In this document: positions 10,567 to 20,300 of the stretch, piece after piece | How positions within the stretch are numbered: the stretch's first letter is position 1 | How the letters are laid out: each line of letters begins with the position of its first letter | Origin: an uncultured Pelagimonas sp. | GTDB taxonomy: Bacteria; Pseudomonadota; Alphaproteobacteria; Rhodobacterales; Rhodobacteraceae | Length of the DNA: 64,000 bases | Assembly: GCA_947497905.1 (NCBI GenBank) | Contig: CANMIH010000018.1 | Span: 1 to 64,000 of the forward strand | Direction of reading: 5' to 3' | Position numbers and translations under genes: made by a program | Notes under the pieces: model-generated | Database searches by the model: none | The model's input: only the letters and a program-made list of their open reading frames with translations | What the model was told of the DNA's origin: nothing

Positions 10567-11547
10567 ATGGCAGATACCGAAACAGATTTTGAACTGCTCC
10601 GGCAAATCCACACTGTGCTTGTGATGCATTTTCTGGATGGGCAGAAGCAGTCTGATATCGCCAAGGCGCTCAACCTGTCGACCTCCAAGGTGAACCGGTT
10701 GATCACACAAGGGCGCAAGCTTGATATGGTCAAAATCCAGGTGGAAAGCCCGTTCCAGCGGCTGGTGGAGATCGAGCGCGCCTTGTCAAAGGCTTCGGCT
10801 TTGTCAGATGCGATTGTAACGCCTTCAGTGCCGGGCAGCGCAGGAACCACCCTGAGACAGGTCGGGCGCGCCGCCGCATCACATCTGGTTGAGACCATTC
10901 GGGATGGGGATGTGATTGCCATCACCGGCGGTAAAGGTGTGGGGGCCGTGGTGCAGAATATCGAAGCCGACCGCGCCTTTGATGTCACTGTTGTGCCCCT
11001 GACCGGAGGGGTGCAAGGCAAATACTATACGGATGTCAATCACCTCGCGTCGCAGCTGGCCGAGCGGCTCGGTGGGCGGGCGGTTATGCTCCATGCGCCG
11101 CTGTTTGCGGAATGCCGTGAACAACGTGACATGTTGATGAACGTCAACTCGATCAAAGAGGTGCTGGATCTGGCCCGCAACGCGCAGGTGGCACTGGTTG
11201 GGGTTGGATCTGTCGAACCAGACGGGTCGAGCTACTATGATCTGCACCATGTCTGTGAGGCAGACCGCAAGATGATGGTCGGTACCGGCATCGTCGGCGA
11301 ATTTCTGGCCCATCTCATCCATCAGAACGGGAAAGTGGCGAATTTTGCACTGAATTCCAAACTCATCGCGCTGGACCCTTCTGAACTGGCCTCCTGCCAG
11401 CGGGTCATTGGTATCACCTCGGGATCGCAGAAGATCAAGCCGATCCGCGCTGCGCTGGCGGGGGGCTATCTGAACTCACTTATAGCAGACGAAGCGACCG
11501 CCTTGGCGGTCTTAAAAGAACTTGAAGGGGCTGACCATGCAGCATGA
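10567..11547 (+). CDS. SorC/DeoR-type sugar-binding transcriptional regulator
   Basis: 326 residues. An N-terminal helix-turn-helix (QSDIAKALNLSTSKVNRLI, roughly residues 22-45) is joined to a SorC/LsrR/EryD-type sugar-phosphate-binding domain with a NagB/RpiA-like fold (for example VIAITGGKGVGAVVQNI and VALVGVGSVEPDGSSYYD). AAGGAGG precedes the ATG at 10567; a GTG directly before it is less likely. Its place inside the catabolic operon suggests it senses a phosphorylated pathway intermediate and controls the cluster, possibly through the palindromes near 6745-6798. Confidence 0.88.
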   Translation: MADTETDFELLRQIHTVLVMHFLDGQKQSDIAKALNLSTSKVNRLITQGRKLDMVKIQVESPFQRLVEIERALSKASALSDAIVTPSVPGSAGTTLRQVGRAAASHLVETIRDGDVIAITGGKGVGAVVQNIEADRAFDVTVVPLTGGVQGKYYTDVNHLASQLAERLGGRAVMLHAPLFAECREQRDMLMNVNSIKEVLDLARNAQVALVGVGSVEPDGSSYYDLHHVCEADRKMMVGTGIVGEFLAHLIHQNGKVANFALNSKLIALDPSELASCQRVIGITSGSQKIKPIRAALAGGYLNSLIADEATALAVLKELEGADHAA

Positions 11548-12532
11548 AATGCTGACCCGTGAAATCGGAAAATCTGGAATTCAAGCCTCTGCTGTAGGAT
11601 TGGGGACCTGGGCCATTGGCGGTTGGATGTGGGGCGGCACCGACGAGACACGCTCGATCGCGGCCATTCAGGCCTCGGTGGATGCTGGGATCTCACTGAT
11701 CGACACCGCGCCCGCCTACGGGCAGGGGGTGGCTGAAGAGATCGTTGGAAAAGCGATCAAAGGCCGTCGTGACAAAGTGGTGTTGGCGACCAAATGTGGT
11801 CTCGTCTGGCATGTGCAAAAGGGCAATCACTTCTTCGATTATGACGGAGCGCCGGTTCACCGTTATCTGGGGAAAGACGCCATCATCTTTGAGGTGGAAC
11901 AAAGCCTGCGCAGGCTCGGCACAGATTACATCGACCACTACATCACCCATTGGCAGGACCCGACAACCCCGGTTGCCGAAACCATGGAGGCACTGGACAC
12001 CCTGAAAACACAGGGCAAGATCCGCTCGGTCGGGGCCAGCAACACCTCTGCTGCGGATGTACAGGCCTATCTGGCGGCGGGGCAGCTGGATGCGGTTCAG
12101 GAAGAATACAGCATGTTGAAGCGCGATGTTGAACAAAGCCATCAGCCGTTGTGTCGGGACAACGGGGTTTCTGTGCTCAGCTATTCGTCACTGGCGTTGG
12201 GGCTACTGGCGGGCAAGATCGGCCCAGACCGGGTGTTCACCGGGGATGACCAGCGTAAGGACAATCCACGGTTCTCCATTGCCAACCGTCAGAAGGTGGC
12301 GGCACTGATGGAGGAGATCGCACCTCTGGCCGAGGCGCATGGCGCGACAAAGGCACAGATCATTATCGCATGGACGCTGCAACAGCCTGGTATCACCTTT
12401 TCGCTTTGCGGGGCGCGGGATGCAGCGCAGGCGATGGAAAACGCCGATGCCGGTAAGATCCGTCTCTCTGCAGCGGATCTTCAGTCCATCGATCAGGCCG
12501 CCGCGCGACATCTGACAGCGATGGACGGCTAA
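11537..12532 (+). CDS. Aldo/keto reductase
   Basis: 331 residues, (beta/alpha)8 NAD(P)H-dependent oxidoreductase. Visible are GLGTWAIGGWMWGG at the N-terminus, the catalytic Asp/Tyr region DTAPAYGQG, the Lys in LATKCGL, His in DHYITHW, and a C-terminal cofactor-binding segment. The start at 11537 (after GAAGGGG) overlaps the regulator stop by 11 bp; ATG 11549 is an alternative. Within the cluster it could oxidise the imported sugar or polyol, or reduce an aldehyde released by the aldolase at 14310. The substrate is unknown. Confidence 0.85.
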   Translation: MQHEMLTREIGKSGIQASAVGLGTWAIGGWMWGGTDETRSIAAIQASVDAGISLIDTAPAYGQGVAEEIVGKAIKGRRDKVVLATKCGLVWHVQKGNHFFDYDGAPVHRYLGKDAIIFEVEQSLRRLGTDYIDHYITHWQDPTTPVAETMEALDTLKTQGKIRSVGASNTSAADVQAYLAAGQLDAVQEEYSMLKRDVEQSHQPLCRDNGVSVLSYSSLALGLLAGKIGPDRVFTGDDQRKDNPRFSIANRQKVAALMEEIAPLAEAHGATKAQIIIAWTLQQPGITFSLCGARDAAQAMENADAGKIRLSAADLQSIDQAAARHLTAMDG

Positions 12533-12597
12533 CACACCGCAGAACCGGAACAACAAGAAATGGCGTCAAAGCATCCGCTTTGGCGAACGGGAGATCT

Positions 12598-14319
12598 ATG
12601 TCGGCATCACGCGCAGAAACACTGGACGCCATCCGTCGCGACGGCAGCTTCGACGTCATTGTCGTTGGTGGCGGCATCAACGGGATCGGCACCTTTCGCG
12701 ATCTCGCGTTGCAAGGTTTGCGGGTGTTGCTGGTTGAGAAACACGACTTCGCTTCGGGCTGTAGCGCGGCACCCTCACGGATGATCCACGGGGGGTTGCG
12801 ATATCTGGAAAACGGCGAATTCGATCTGGTGCGTGAATCCCTGAACGAACGCGATGCCCTGTTGCGCAATGCACCGCATATGGTTCAACCACTGCCCACT
12901 GCTATTCCGCTGATGTCGGTGTTCTCTGGTCTGTTCAATGCAGCTGCGGCCTTTCTGGGGCACAAAGGGAAACCCGCTAGCCGGGGACTCTTGCCGGTGA
13001 AATTGGGGCTTGGGCTCTATGACTGGGTCACCCGGCATCGCCGTCAATTGCCGCGCCACCGGGTTCGCGGATTGAGGGCCACTCGGGCGCTCTGGCCAGG
13101 GTTGAATTCGGCGGTGCGCTATTCGGCCGTCTATCATGATGCCTGGATCTCACATCCGGAACGGTTGTGCATCGAACTGCTACAAGATGCACTATCCGCC
13201 GCTTCGGACTGTGTGGCCCTGAACTATTGCGAACTGCAAACCGAAGATAACGGCCACTGCCTGCTGGATCACCGCAGTGGCGCACGTCTACCAGTGACAA
13301 CCCGCGCCATCGTCAACGCCAGTGGCGCTTGGCTTGACGGGGTGGCCCGTGACCTGGGGGGCGCGACGCAGCCTGCCATGGTGTCGGGCACCAAGGGATC
13401 ACATTTGATCCTCGATAACCCCCAGCTGTGCGATGCCCTCGCGGGCCATATGATTTTCTTTGAAAACACCGATGGGCGCGTCTGCATCCTGTTTCCTTAT
13501 CTTGGCAAGGTTCTGGCCGGATCGACAGATATACGGGTGTCTCGGCCCGGACGGGTGCGCTGTGAACCGGAAGAGCAAAATTATATTCTCGCGTCGATCC
13601 AGCGGGTTTTTCCTGGCCTGCCGATTGGCGACAGCGATGTGGTGTTCAGCTATAGCGGGATCCGCCCACTGCCGCAGAGTGACCATGACTTCACGGGTCG
13701 CATTTCGCGGGGGCATTCGATCCGGAAACTGGCGGGCACGGTGCCTCAGTTTTGCATGATCGGTGGCAAATGGACCACGTTCCGCGCCTTTGCAGAACAG
13801 GCGGCGGACGTTGTTCTGGAAGAGCTGGGCCACAGCCGCCGGGTCTCGACGCTGAACCGCGCGATCGGCGGTGGCGCGGATTTTCCCGGTTCGCACACTG
13901 CCTTGGAACATCGGCTGATGCGTGACTTTGGCGTATCGGCCACCCGCGCTGAACATCTGGCGAGCCACTACGGAACCCATGCAGAGCAGGTGCTGCGCGG
14001 GTGCCTTGGTCAGGAGAATGATGTGCCGTTGGGGGTGGGCAGTGCCTATACGGGAGCCGAAATTGCCTATCTTGCGGGCTCGGAATTCACAGTCACCCTG
14101 TCGGACCTGGTGCTGCGCCGGACCTCGCTCGCGATCACCGGAGTTCTGGACGGCGCGTTGCTGACCCAGATCACAGAGATTTTTGCCGAAGCCACTGGCC
14201 TGGAGCCCTGCCAGGCGGCGCAACAGTGCACTGCACTGACCGAAGAACTTATTCATTTCCACGGTCTGCCGCTCGAGCGGCTGACAACAGATCAGACACG
14301 GAGTAGAAAATGCGTATAA
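12598..14319 (+). CDS. GlpD/EryB-like FAD-dependent polyol-phosphate dehydrogenase
   Basis: 573 residues, glycerol-3-phosphate dehydrogenase family. The FAD-binding Rossmann motif is VIVVGGGINGIGTFRDLAL near the N-terminus, followed by SGCSAAPSRMIHGGLRYLE, a family signature, and the C-terminal GlpD-type domain. Such enzymes oxidise a polyol phosphate to a ketose phosphate at the membrane and pass electrons to quinone. Because it sits with an FGGY kinase and a SorC regulator, as EryA/EryB/EryD do in erythritol catabolism, a substrate other than glycerol-3-phosphate is likely (inference). I chose ATG 12598 after CGGGAG over the upstream TTG. Confidence 0.85.
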   Translation: MSASRAETLDAIRRDGSFDVIVVGGGINGIGTFRDLALQGLRVLLVEKHDFASGCSAAPSRMIHGGLRYLENGEFDLVRESLNERDALLRNAPHMVQPLPTAIPLMSVFSGLFNAAAAFLGHKGKPASRGLLPVKLGLGLYDWVTRHRRQLPRHRVRGLRATRALWPGLNSAVRYSAVYHDAWISHPERLCIELLQDALSAASDCVALNYCELQTEDNGHCLLDHRSGARLPVTTRAIVNASGAWLDGVARDLGGATQPAMVSGTKGSHLILDNPQLCDALAGHMIFFENTDGRVCILFPYLGKVLAGSTDIRVSRPGRVRCEPEEQNYILASIQRVFPGLPIGDSDVVFSYSGIRPLPQSDHDFTGRISRGHSIRKLAGTVPQFCMIGGKWTTFRAFAEQAADVVLEELGHSRRVSTLNRAIGGGADFPGSHTALEHRLMRDFGVSATRAEHLASHYGTHAEQVLRGCLGQENDVPLGVGSAYTGAEIAYLAGSEFTVTLSDLVLRRTSLAITGVLDGALLTQITEIFAEATGLEPCQAAQQCTALTEELIHFHGLPLERLTTDQTRSRKCV

Positions 14320-15155
14320 GCACCAAAGCGCGGATGAACCGCATGTTCACCAATGGTGGTTGCCTCGACGTGGCCATCGACCACGGGGTCTGCAACGAAC
14401 CCAGCTTTATGGTTGGGTTGGAAAATATGCCTGCCGTCATGAATACCTTGATTGACGCTGGCCCGGATGCGATCCAATGCGCTTATGGTCAGGCGGATTT
14501 GCTCCAGAGCCGACCCGAGAAAGACAAACCCGCTTTGGTCATGCGCATCGACATGGGCAACCCCTACAATGACCAACGGCATCGGGTGATGTGGTCCATG
14601 CTGCAAAATGCTGATGAGCCGATCATCGGCGCGCTTGAGATGGATGCCGCTGCTGTTGTTGTGAACCTGTTCATGCTCCCGGATGAACCTGAGCTGTTCC
14701 GTCAATGTGTGGAGAATATTTCGAAAGTTCGGGCGGCCTGCGAAAAATACGGCATGCCACTGATGATCGAGCCACTTGTGATGCTGCCAAATGATGTGCG
14801 TGGCGGCTATCAGGTTGACGGTGATGCCGAAAAGATCGTCACTTTGACCCGGCTGGCCAGTGAAATGGGGGCGGATATCATCAAGGCTGACCCGACAGAG
14901 AACCCAGACGATTTCCACCGTGTTGTCGAAGCGGCACGCGTTCCGGTTCTTGTACGCGGCGGGGGAAAAGAGGACCTGAAGTCGGTTCTTTTGAAGTCCG
15001 CAGCCCTGATGGCTCAGGGGGCAAAAGGCATGGTATATGGCCGTAATATTTATCAGCACGACAATCCGAAAGCTGTGGTCGCTGCCTTGATGGCGATGAT
15101 CCATGCCGGTGCAAGTGGCGAAGAAGCATGGGACATTTACAATCGTGAGGGATGA
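14310..15155 (+). CDS. DhnA/LsrF-like class I aldolase
   Basis: 281 residues, DeoC/LacD/DhnA-type TIM barrel. LDVAIDHGVCNEPS resembles the substrate-phosphate region of archaeal-type class I fructose-bisphosphate aldolases and LsrF. The Schiff-base lysine is probably that of ADIIKADPTEN, and VLVRGGGKEDLKSVL forms the phosphate pocket. It overlaps the end of the GlpD-like gene by 10 bp. Its likely role is cleavage of the ketose phosphate made by kinase and dehydrogenase, giving DHAP and an aldehyde. It could instead be a thiolase-like enzyme as LsrF is; the sequence alone does not decide. Confidence 0.82.
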   Translation: MRISTKARMNRMFTNGGCLDVAIDHGVCNEPSFMVGLENMPAVMNTLIDAGPDAIQCAYGQADLLQSRPEKDKPALVMRIDMGNPYNDQRHRVMWSMLQNADEPIIGALEMDAAAVVVNLFMLPDEPELFRQCVENISKVRAACEKYGMPLMIEPLVMLPNDVRGGYQVDGDAEKIVTLTRLASEMGADIIKADPTENPDDFHRVVEAARVPVLVRGGGKEDLKSVLLKSAALMAQGAKGMVYGRNIYQHDNPKAVVAALMAMIHAGASGEEAWDIYNREG

Positions 15156-16641
15156 ACAAAAATTTCTTCTTGGGCTGGATGCGGGCAATACGGTCATCAA
15201 GGCGGTTCTCTTCGATTTGGACGGCCGTCAGGTGGCGATGCATGCGCTCGATGGGCAATCGAACACGCCAGAGGCAGGACATGTTGAAAGGGATCTGAAC
15301 GAGCTCTGGGCCAATGCGAAAACAGCTATTCGAGTATGTCTAGAGACTGCCGGTATTGAGGCTGCGCAGGTGGCGGCTGTTGGCTGTGCCGGACATGGCA
15401 ATGGTCTTTATCTTCTGGATCAGGCAGGTGAGCCGCTAACGGGCATTCAGTCGCTGGATACGCGCGCCGCAAGCCTGGCCGCCGACCTGTCTGAAAAAAA
15501 CGGCGCTGCGCTGCATGAGATCTGCCTGCAGAAGCCTTGGCCCTCTCAGACGCCTGTGCTGTTGGCCTGGATCAAGCAGAACATGCCCGCGCTTTATGCC
15601 CGGGCCGGATCGGTGTTGTTGTGCAAGGATTTCATCAACTTCAAATTGACCGGTAACCTGACCAGTGAAGTGTCGGACTTGTCCGGCTGCGGCCTGCTGA
15701 AGATGCCCGAGTGCGCCTATGATGACCAATTGCTGGCGCTCTACGGTCTTGAAGAGGCCCGGCCCTTGCTGCCGCGTTTGATTGATCCGGCAGAAATAGC
15801 GGGCCATGTCACCGCCGCCGCAGCGGCGGCAACGGGACTGGCCGAAGGCACCCCGGTTGTGGGCGGGTATTTTGACGTTGTATCCAGCGCCATGGGATCA
15901 GGCGTGGTGGCCTCAGGAGAGGCTTCGATCATCTGCGGCACCTGGAGCATCAATCAGGTGTTCACGGCATCCCCGGTGAACGACCCCTCGGTTTTCATGG
16001 TGGCGGGATTTGGTCCCGATCGGTTCGTTAACATTGAATCCAGTGCCACTTCCGCGGCCAATCTAGAATGGTATGTGCGCGAGTTTGTTGAACGGGGACA
16101 GCATCACGATGATCCCTTTGGCTACTGCAATGCGCGAGTGGCCGAGGTCGCGCCCGCATTGGATGACCCGCTGTTCTTGCCGTTCCTTTATGGGTCGGCG
16201 CTTGGGGCTGAGTATCGCGCCGGGTTCTTTGGTGTGGCAGGCTGGCACGGAGAGCCCCATCTGTTACGCGCCCTCTATGAAGGGGTGATGTTTGAGCACC
16301 GACGGCACATTGATGTATTGCGCGCAGCCGATGTGCCATTCAACCATGCTGCTCTGTCTGGTGGCGGGGCGCGAAGCCCGATATGGCCCCAGATGTTTGC
16401 GGATGGTCTAGGCGTGCCAGTCACGGTAGCTGAGGCGCAGGAAACCGGTGCATTGGGCGCGGCCATCGGTGCGGGCGTGGGTGTTGGCATGTTTGAGGAC
16501 TATGAGGTCGGGATCGCCAAAATGACCCGCATCAAAGCGTCTTATACTCCCAATCCTAAGTTGCAAGAGCACTACAACAGTCGCTATGCCCGCTATCTTC
16601 AGGTGACCGAAGCCATGCAACCGCTTTGGAACGCGCCCTAG
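15145..16641 (+). CDS. FGGY-family carbohydrate kinase
   Basis: About 498 residues from GTG 15145, which gives the N-terminus VRDEQKFLLGLDAGN and overlaps the aldolase stop by 11 bp. The frame is open back to ATG 15103, which would add 14 atypical residues and a 53-bp overlap. The two FGGY domains are clear: N-terminal ATPase motif LGLDAGNTVIKAVLFD and C-terminal LSGGGARSPIWPQMFADGLGVPV. It phosphorylates a sugar or polyol; relatives include erythritol, xylitol and L-xylulose kinases and LsrK. Last gene of the catabolic operon. Confidence 0.9.
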   Translation: MRDEQKFLLGLDAGNTVIKAVLFDLDGRQVAMHALDGQSNTPEAGHVERDLNELWANAKTAIRVCLETAGIEAAQVAAVGCAGHGNGLYLLDQAGEPLTGIQSLDTRAASLAADLSEKNGAALHEICLQKPWPSQTPVLLAWIKQNMPALYARAGSVLLCKDFINFKLTGNLTSEVSDLSGCGLLKMPECAYDDQLLALYGLEEARPLLPRLIDPAEIAGHVTAAAAAATGLAEGTPVVGGYFDVVSSAMGSGVVASGEASIICGTWSINQVFTASPVNDPSVFMVAGFGPDRFVNIESSATSAANLEWYVREFVERGQHHDDPFGYCNARVAEVAPALDDPLFLPFLYGSALGAEYRAGFFGVAGWHGEPHLLRALYEGVMFEHRRHIDVLRAADVPFNHAALSGGGARSPIWPQMFADGLGVPVTVAEAQETGALGAAIGAGVGVGMFEDYEVGIAKMTRIKASYTPNPKLQEHYNSRYARYLQVTEAMQPLWNAP

Positions 16642-16665
16642 GTGCCAAGCCTCTGCATCAGGTGG

Positions 16666-16692
16666 ATCGGATCGACATTGACACGATCCGGT
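16666..16692 (+). terminator. Stem-loop after the FGGY kinase gene
   Basis: CGGATCG (16668-16674) pairs perfectly with CGATCCG (16684-16690) around a 9-base loop and extends two more pairs. It lies 25 bp after the stop and no gene follows for 640 bp. There is no T-run, so it may be a weak or Rho-assisted end rather than a strong intrinsic terminator. Confidence 0.4.
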
Positions 16693-17306
16693 CCGGGAGC
16701 TCAGTTATGCAGATGTATTCGTAGAAGGTAAGGCGGCGTCAGTGCTTCATAAGCCGGAACTACCCTCTGCTCACGTTCGATCAAGTTTACGTTATCTGTT
16801 GAGTGTTGTGTCCAACGAATAAATGCTATTCAAGAGTTATCTATTTGAAGTCAAATGTTATTTTCAGGTTGTGAGCTGTGGGTGGTGATCCGTATCTATT
16901 GGGTTTTCTCAGAAGGCGGTAGGCTTTCAAACTAATCGGTCATTTGCAACATGATGCACCAGCGAGATTGATCCAATTCGGAGCGATAGCTCGATGTGGA
17001 AATGAACTCGATGTGAAGTTGATACCGTTCGACCTAAATCATCGAAAATCAATTATTTAGATTGCCCTTTTTTTGTGAAGGTCGCTGCCGCATTGGCCTG
17101 TTTGGCCAATCGAGACCAAGCATTGAGACGAGCGATTGTGGATGGGGAATTCGCAAGAGTTCGGCAAACGTGGTCGACGCTTTCGCCGGGACGATACCCG
17201 TTGACCAACAAATGCAAGTTGGATAACCGTTAAATAATTACGAAAGATCGCGTTCATTTTTTTAGGGCGTGCTTATTCATTGATTCTTGAAAGATAGGTT
17301 CCAAAT
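16693..17306. other. AT-rich intergenic region upstream of the secreted repeat protein
   Basis: About 610 bp with lower G+C than its surroundings and no recognisable gene. Two copies of CTCGATGTG lie 17 bp apart (16990-16998 and 17007-17015). A short frame of about 54 codons on the minus strand (17053-17217, TTG start) reads smoothly but has no recognisable family. The promoter of the large repeat protein must be in this stretch. Low G+C and long leaders are common upstream of surface-adhesin genes. Confidence 0.5.
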
Positions 17307-20300
17307 ATGACGCATTCATCGTCGATTTCCGTGAATACCGCTGCGGTTCAATCCCTTTCGACAAAGTTTGATCAAAACGTTGTTTCCTTGTCCTCTTCGG
17401 TGGCTCAGCGCGTTTCAGTTCCCAAAGATATCAAGGGCCGTAAGGCGTTTTTGAAGAACTTCGCCGCAAAATCTGCTGCGCGTTTGGCCGCAGGCGGAAC
17501 AGCTTTGATCCTTGTGTTGTTGAGCACCTCTGAAGCACAGGCGCAGGATGCGACTGGCGTAACCTTGAGCTCCATCGAAGGTGTGCAATCGGTTGAAGTT
17601 CTGGCCGATGGGTCTGCGGTCGTTACGTTGGAAAGCGGCGCTCAGATGCGTCTGCCCGCGGACAGCTTCACCCAAGCGGGCGGTGAAATCATTGTTTCTG
17701 ACGCTGTCGCTGCTCAGATCGGAGAGGCCGCGGTAGTCGCCGGTGGAGGAAGCATCGGCGTCATTGCTGGTGTTGCGGGCGGATTGGCGGCAGTTGCGGG
17801 TGGTGGAAGTAGCTCCTCCGCAGGCGAAACGGCACTTCCCACCCAGGCCGGGTCAGTTGTCGACGGCTATATCGTGAATGCCACAGTGTTTCAGGACGTC
17901 AACGGAAACGGCATTTTTGACCAGAACGAACCAAATACGACCACCGATGACAAAGGTGAGTTCAATCTCACACTTGATCCGTCGAACCCGACTGCAAAAC
18001 TCATCTCAATTGGGGGGACAGATTCCTCAACAGGGCAGGAGTTTACCGGGACGTTGACCGCACCCGCCGGGTCAGACGTGATTACGCCTCTCACAACCCT
18101 TGTACAGAGCCTGGTTGAAAAGAGCGCTGAGAACGGTGAGCCTATTTCTGTGGAAGATGCCAATACCCAACTGGCTGAGGCTCTGGGGCTTGATGGTCAA
18201 AACCTTCTAGAGCTTGACCCAGTCGCAGCGGTTGAAACAGATGGCAATGCAGACGCCTTTGCGGCAGCAGCACAGGTTGCATCGGTTATTTCAGCGGCAG
18301 CAGCCGCCCAGGATGATGGGGATGCGGATGGGGAGGCCTCGGGAGCTGCCGCCGCCACCCTCGCAGAACAACTTCTGGCGGCAAATGCCGATGGAAATGC
18401 AGACGCCGAAGATGTGCTCAATGACGCTGCTGTGATTCAACAAGCGTTGGAAGACGCTGGTGTAGACAGTGCGGAAGCAAATGGTGTTGCGGCCCAGATT
18501 GAGGCGGCCAATGATCTGATCGACAACGCAGCAGATGGTGGGGGTAACGTTCAAGACATTCAGTCAACCATCGAGACTGTGCAAGAAGTTGTGCAAGGCA
18601 CAGTTGTCGACGCAATTCAGGACGATAACACCGCGCTGGATGAAATTGACGTGGTTGATCAAGTCGACAACTTGGCGCCTCTGCGCCCGGTTGTGCTAAA
18701 GGGTGTCAGAGGCACCGTTGGTGGCGAAGAGCTTGCAAAAGGTATGCACTTGAGCGGCACTGGGAGGCCAGAAAGCCAGGTGCGTGTTACAATTGGCGAC
18801 GAAGCCAAAACGGTTCAAGTTGATACACACGGAAATTGGGCGGTCACGTTTGCAACCGCGGAGCTTCCGTCTGAAAGTGGAACATTTGAGGCTGAAGTGA
18901 GTGCCGCGCAAGCGGGAAGCTCTACCTTCAGTGTGCCGGTATCGGGGGGGAGTTTCGAAGTCGATCTCACCGGTCCAGCGGCTCCTACTTTTGATCCGGT
19001 TGCCGAGAATGATATTCTTGAAATTGCTGAGCAGGGCTTGGCTTTGACCGTGACTGGTACTGCCGAGGCCAATGCGTCGATTGCTGTTACGATTGCAGGT
19101 GTGACCGAAAGCGCTGAAGTGTCAGCGGATGGAACGTTTAGCGTGACATTTGCTCCAGAGGATATTCCGGAAACAGACTTCTCGATTTCTGCGATTGCAA
19201 CGGACACCTTGGGCAATGCAGGCCAGGCGGCGACGCATTCAGTCGGCGTCGAAACTACCGCGCACGTTGTTCAAGGCACGTCAGCCAGTGATACGCTCAA
19301 CGGTACAGCCGGCAATGATGCGATTGATCCCATGGGTAATGAAAGAGGCAACGACAGTGTTCTTGGTTCAGGTGGCAACGACACTATTGATCTGAGCAAT
19401 TCTGGTGACGAGAGCTTTGTCACTTTGGACTATGGCGCGCTCACTGGACCTATCTCCGCAGAGCTTAACTTCGCAGATAATACAGGTACCGTTGATAAAG
19501 GCGCGGATGGTACAGATACCTTGACGAGCCCGGAAACCACAGCCGAAGCAGATGGGTTCCGGCTTTTGGGTACGTCGGGTGATGATACTTTTACCGTTAC
19601 CCAAGACGAAGATTACACCTCGGTCCAACTGCATCATGCGGGTGGCAACGATACGGTTAATGCGACACTGAATGAAGGCAAACTTCGTGTCGGGATCCTG
19701 TCAAACGAGGATGTAACAGCAAACCTAGAGACAGGCGACGTCAACTTTGCCAGCGGATCTGTTGAGCTGAACATCACCGGACCGGTTAGCGGATCTGGCA
19801 GATTTGAACTTCTCACCAGTGATGGGGACGATTCCGTGACCGGGTCGGATCTGGGCGAGCAGTTCATCTTGGGCGGCGGCTCAGATACGCTTGACGCCCG
19901 GGGCGGGCATGACGTCGTGCGGTATGACCGCGACGGGATCGACGGTGGTGTTTCGGTCAATCTGGCTGCGGGTACCGCAACGGGCACCTGGAACGGCGAA
20001 GCCTTCTCCCATAACCTGTCAAATGTCGAAGAAGTGCGCGGTACCAAAGAAGGTGATGACACTTTGACAGCCTCGAACAGCGGATCGACCCTGCGTGGTA
20101 ACGGCGGAGATGACTCACTTGTTGGCGGTGCAGGTGATGACCTGCTAGACGGCGGTGATGGTGAAGACACCTTTGTTGTAGGTCTCGGCAATGACACCAT
20201 CCGCGGCTACGTCGATGCCGATGACCAGGTTGAGTTCTCGCCTGAACTGACCCCAGAACAGACCGACACAATGATTGCGGCGGCTCAGCAAGACGGTGAC

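Noticed and set aside
15103-15144. ATG start 14 codons upstream for the FGGY kinase
   Set aside because: It would give a 53-bp overlap and residues unlike other FGGY N-termini; GTG 15145 fits better, although this is not certain.
6918-16641. Assignment of the cluster as an AI-2 (lsr) operon because of LsrR-, LsrK- and LsrF-like members
   Set aside because: Only one permease gene, a GlpD-like dehydrogenase and an AKR are present, and no LsrG is seen; a polyol pathway explains more genes.
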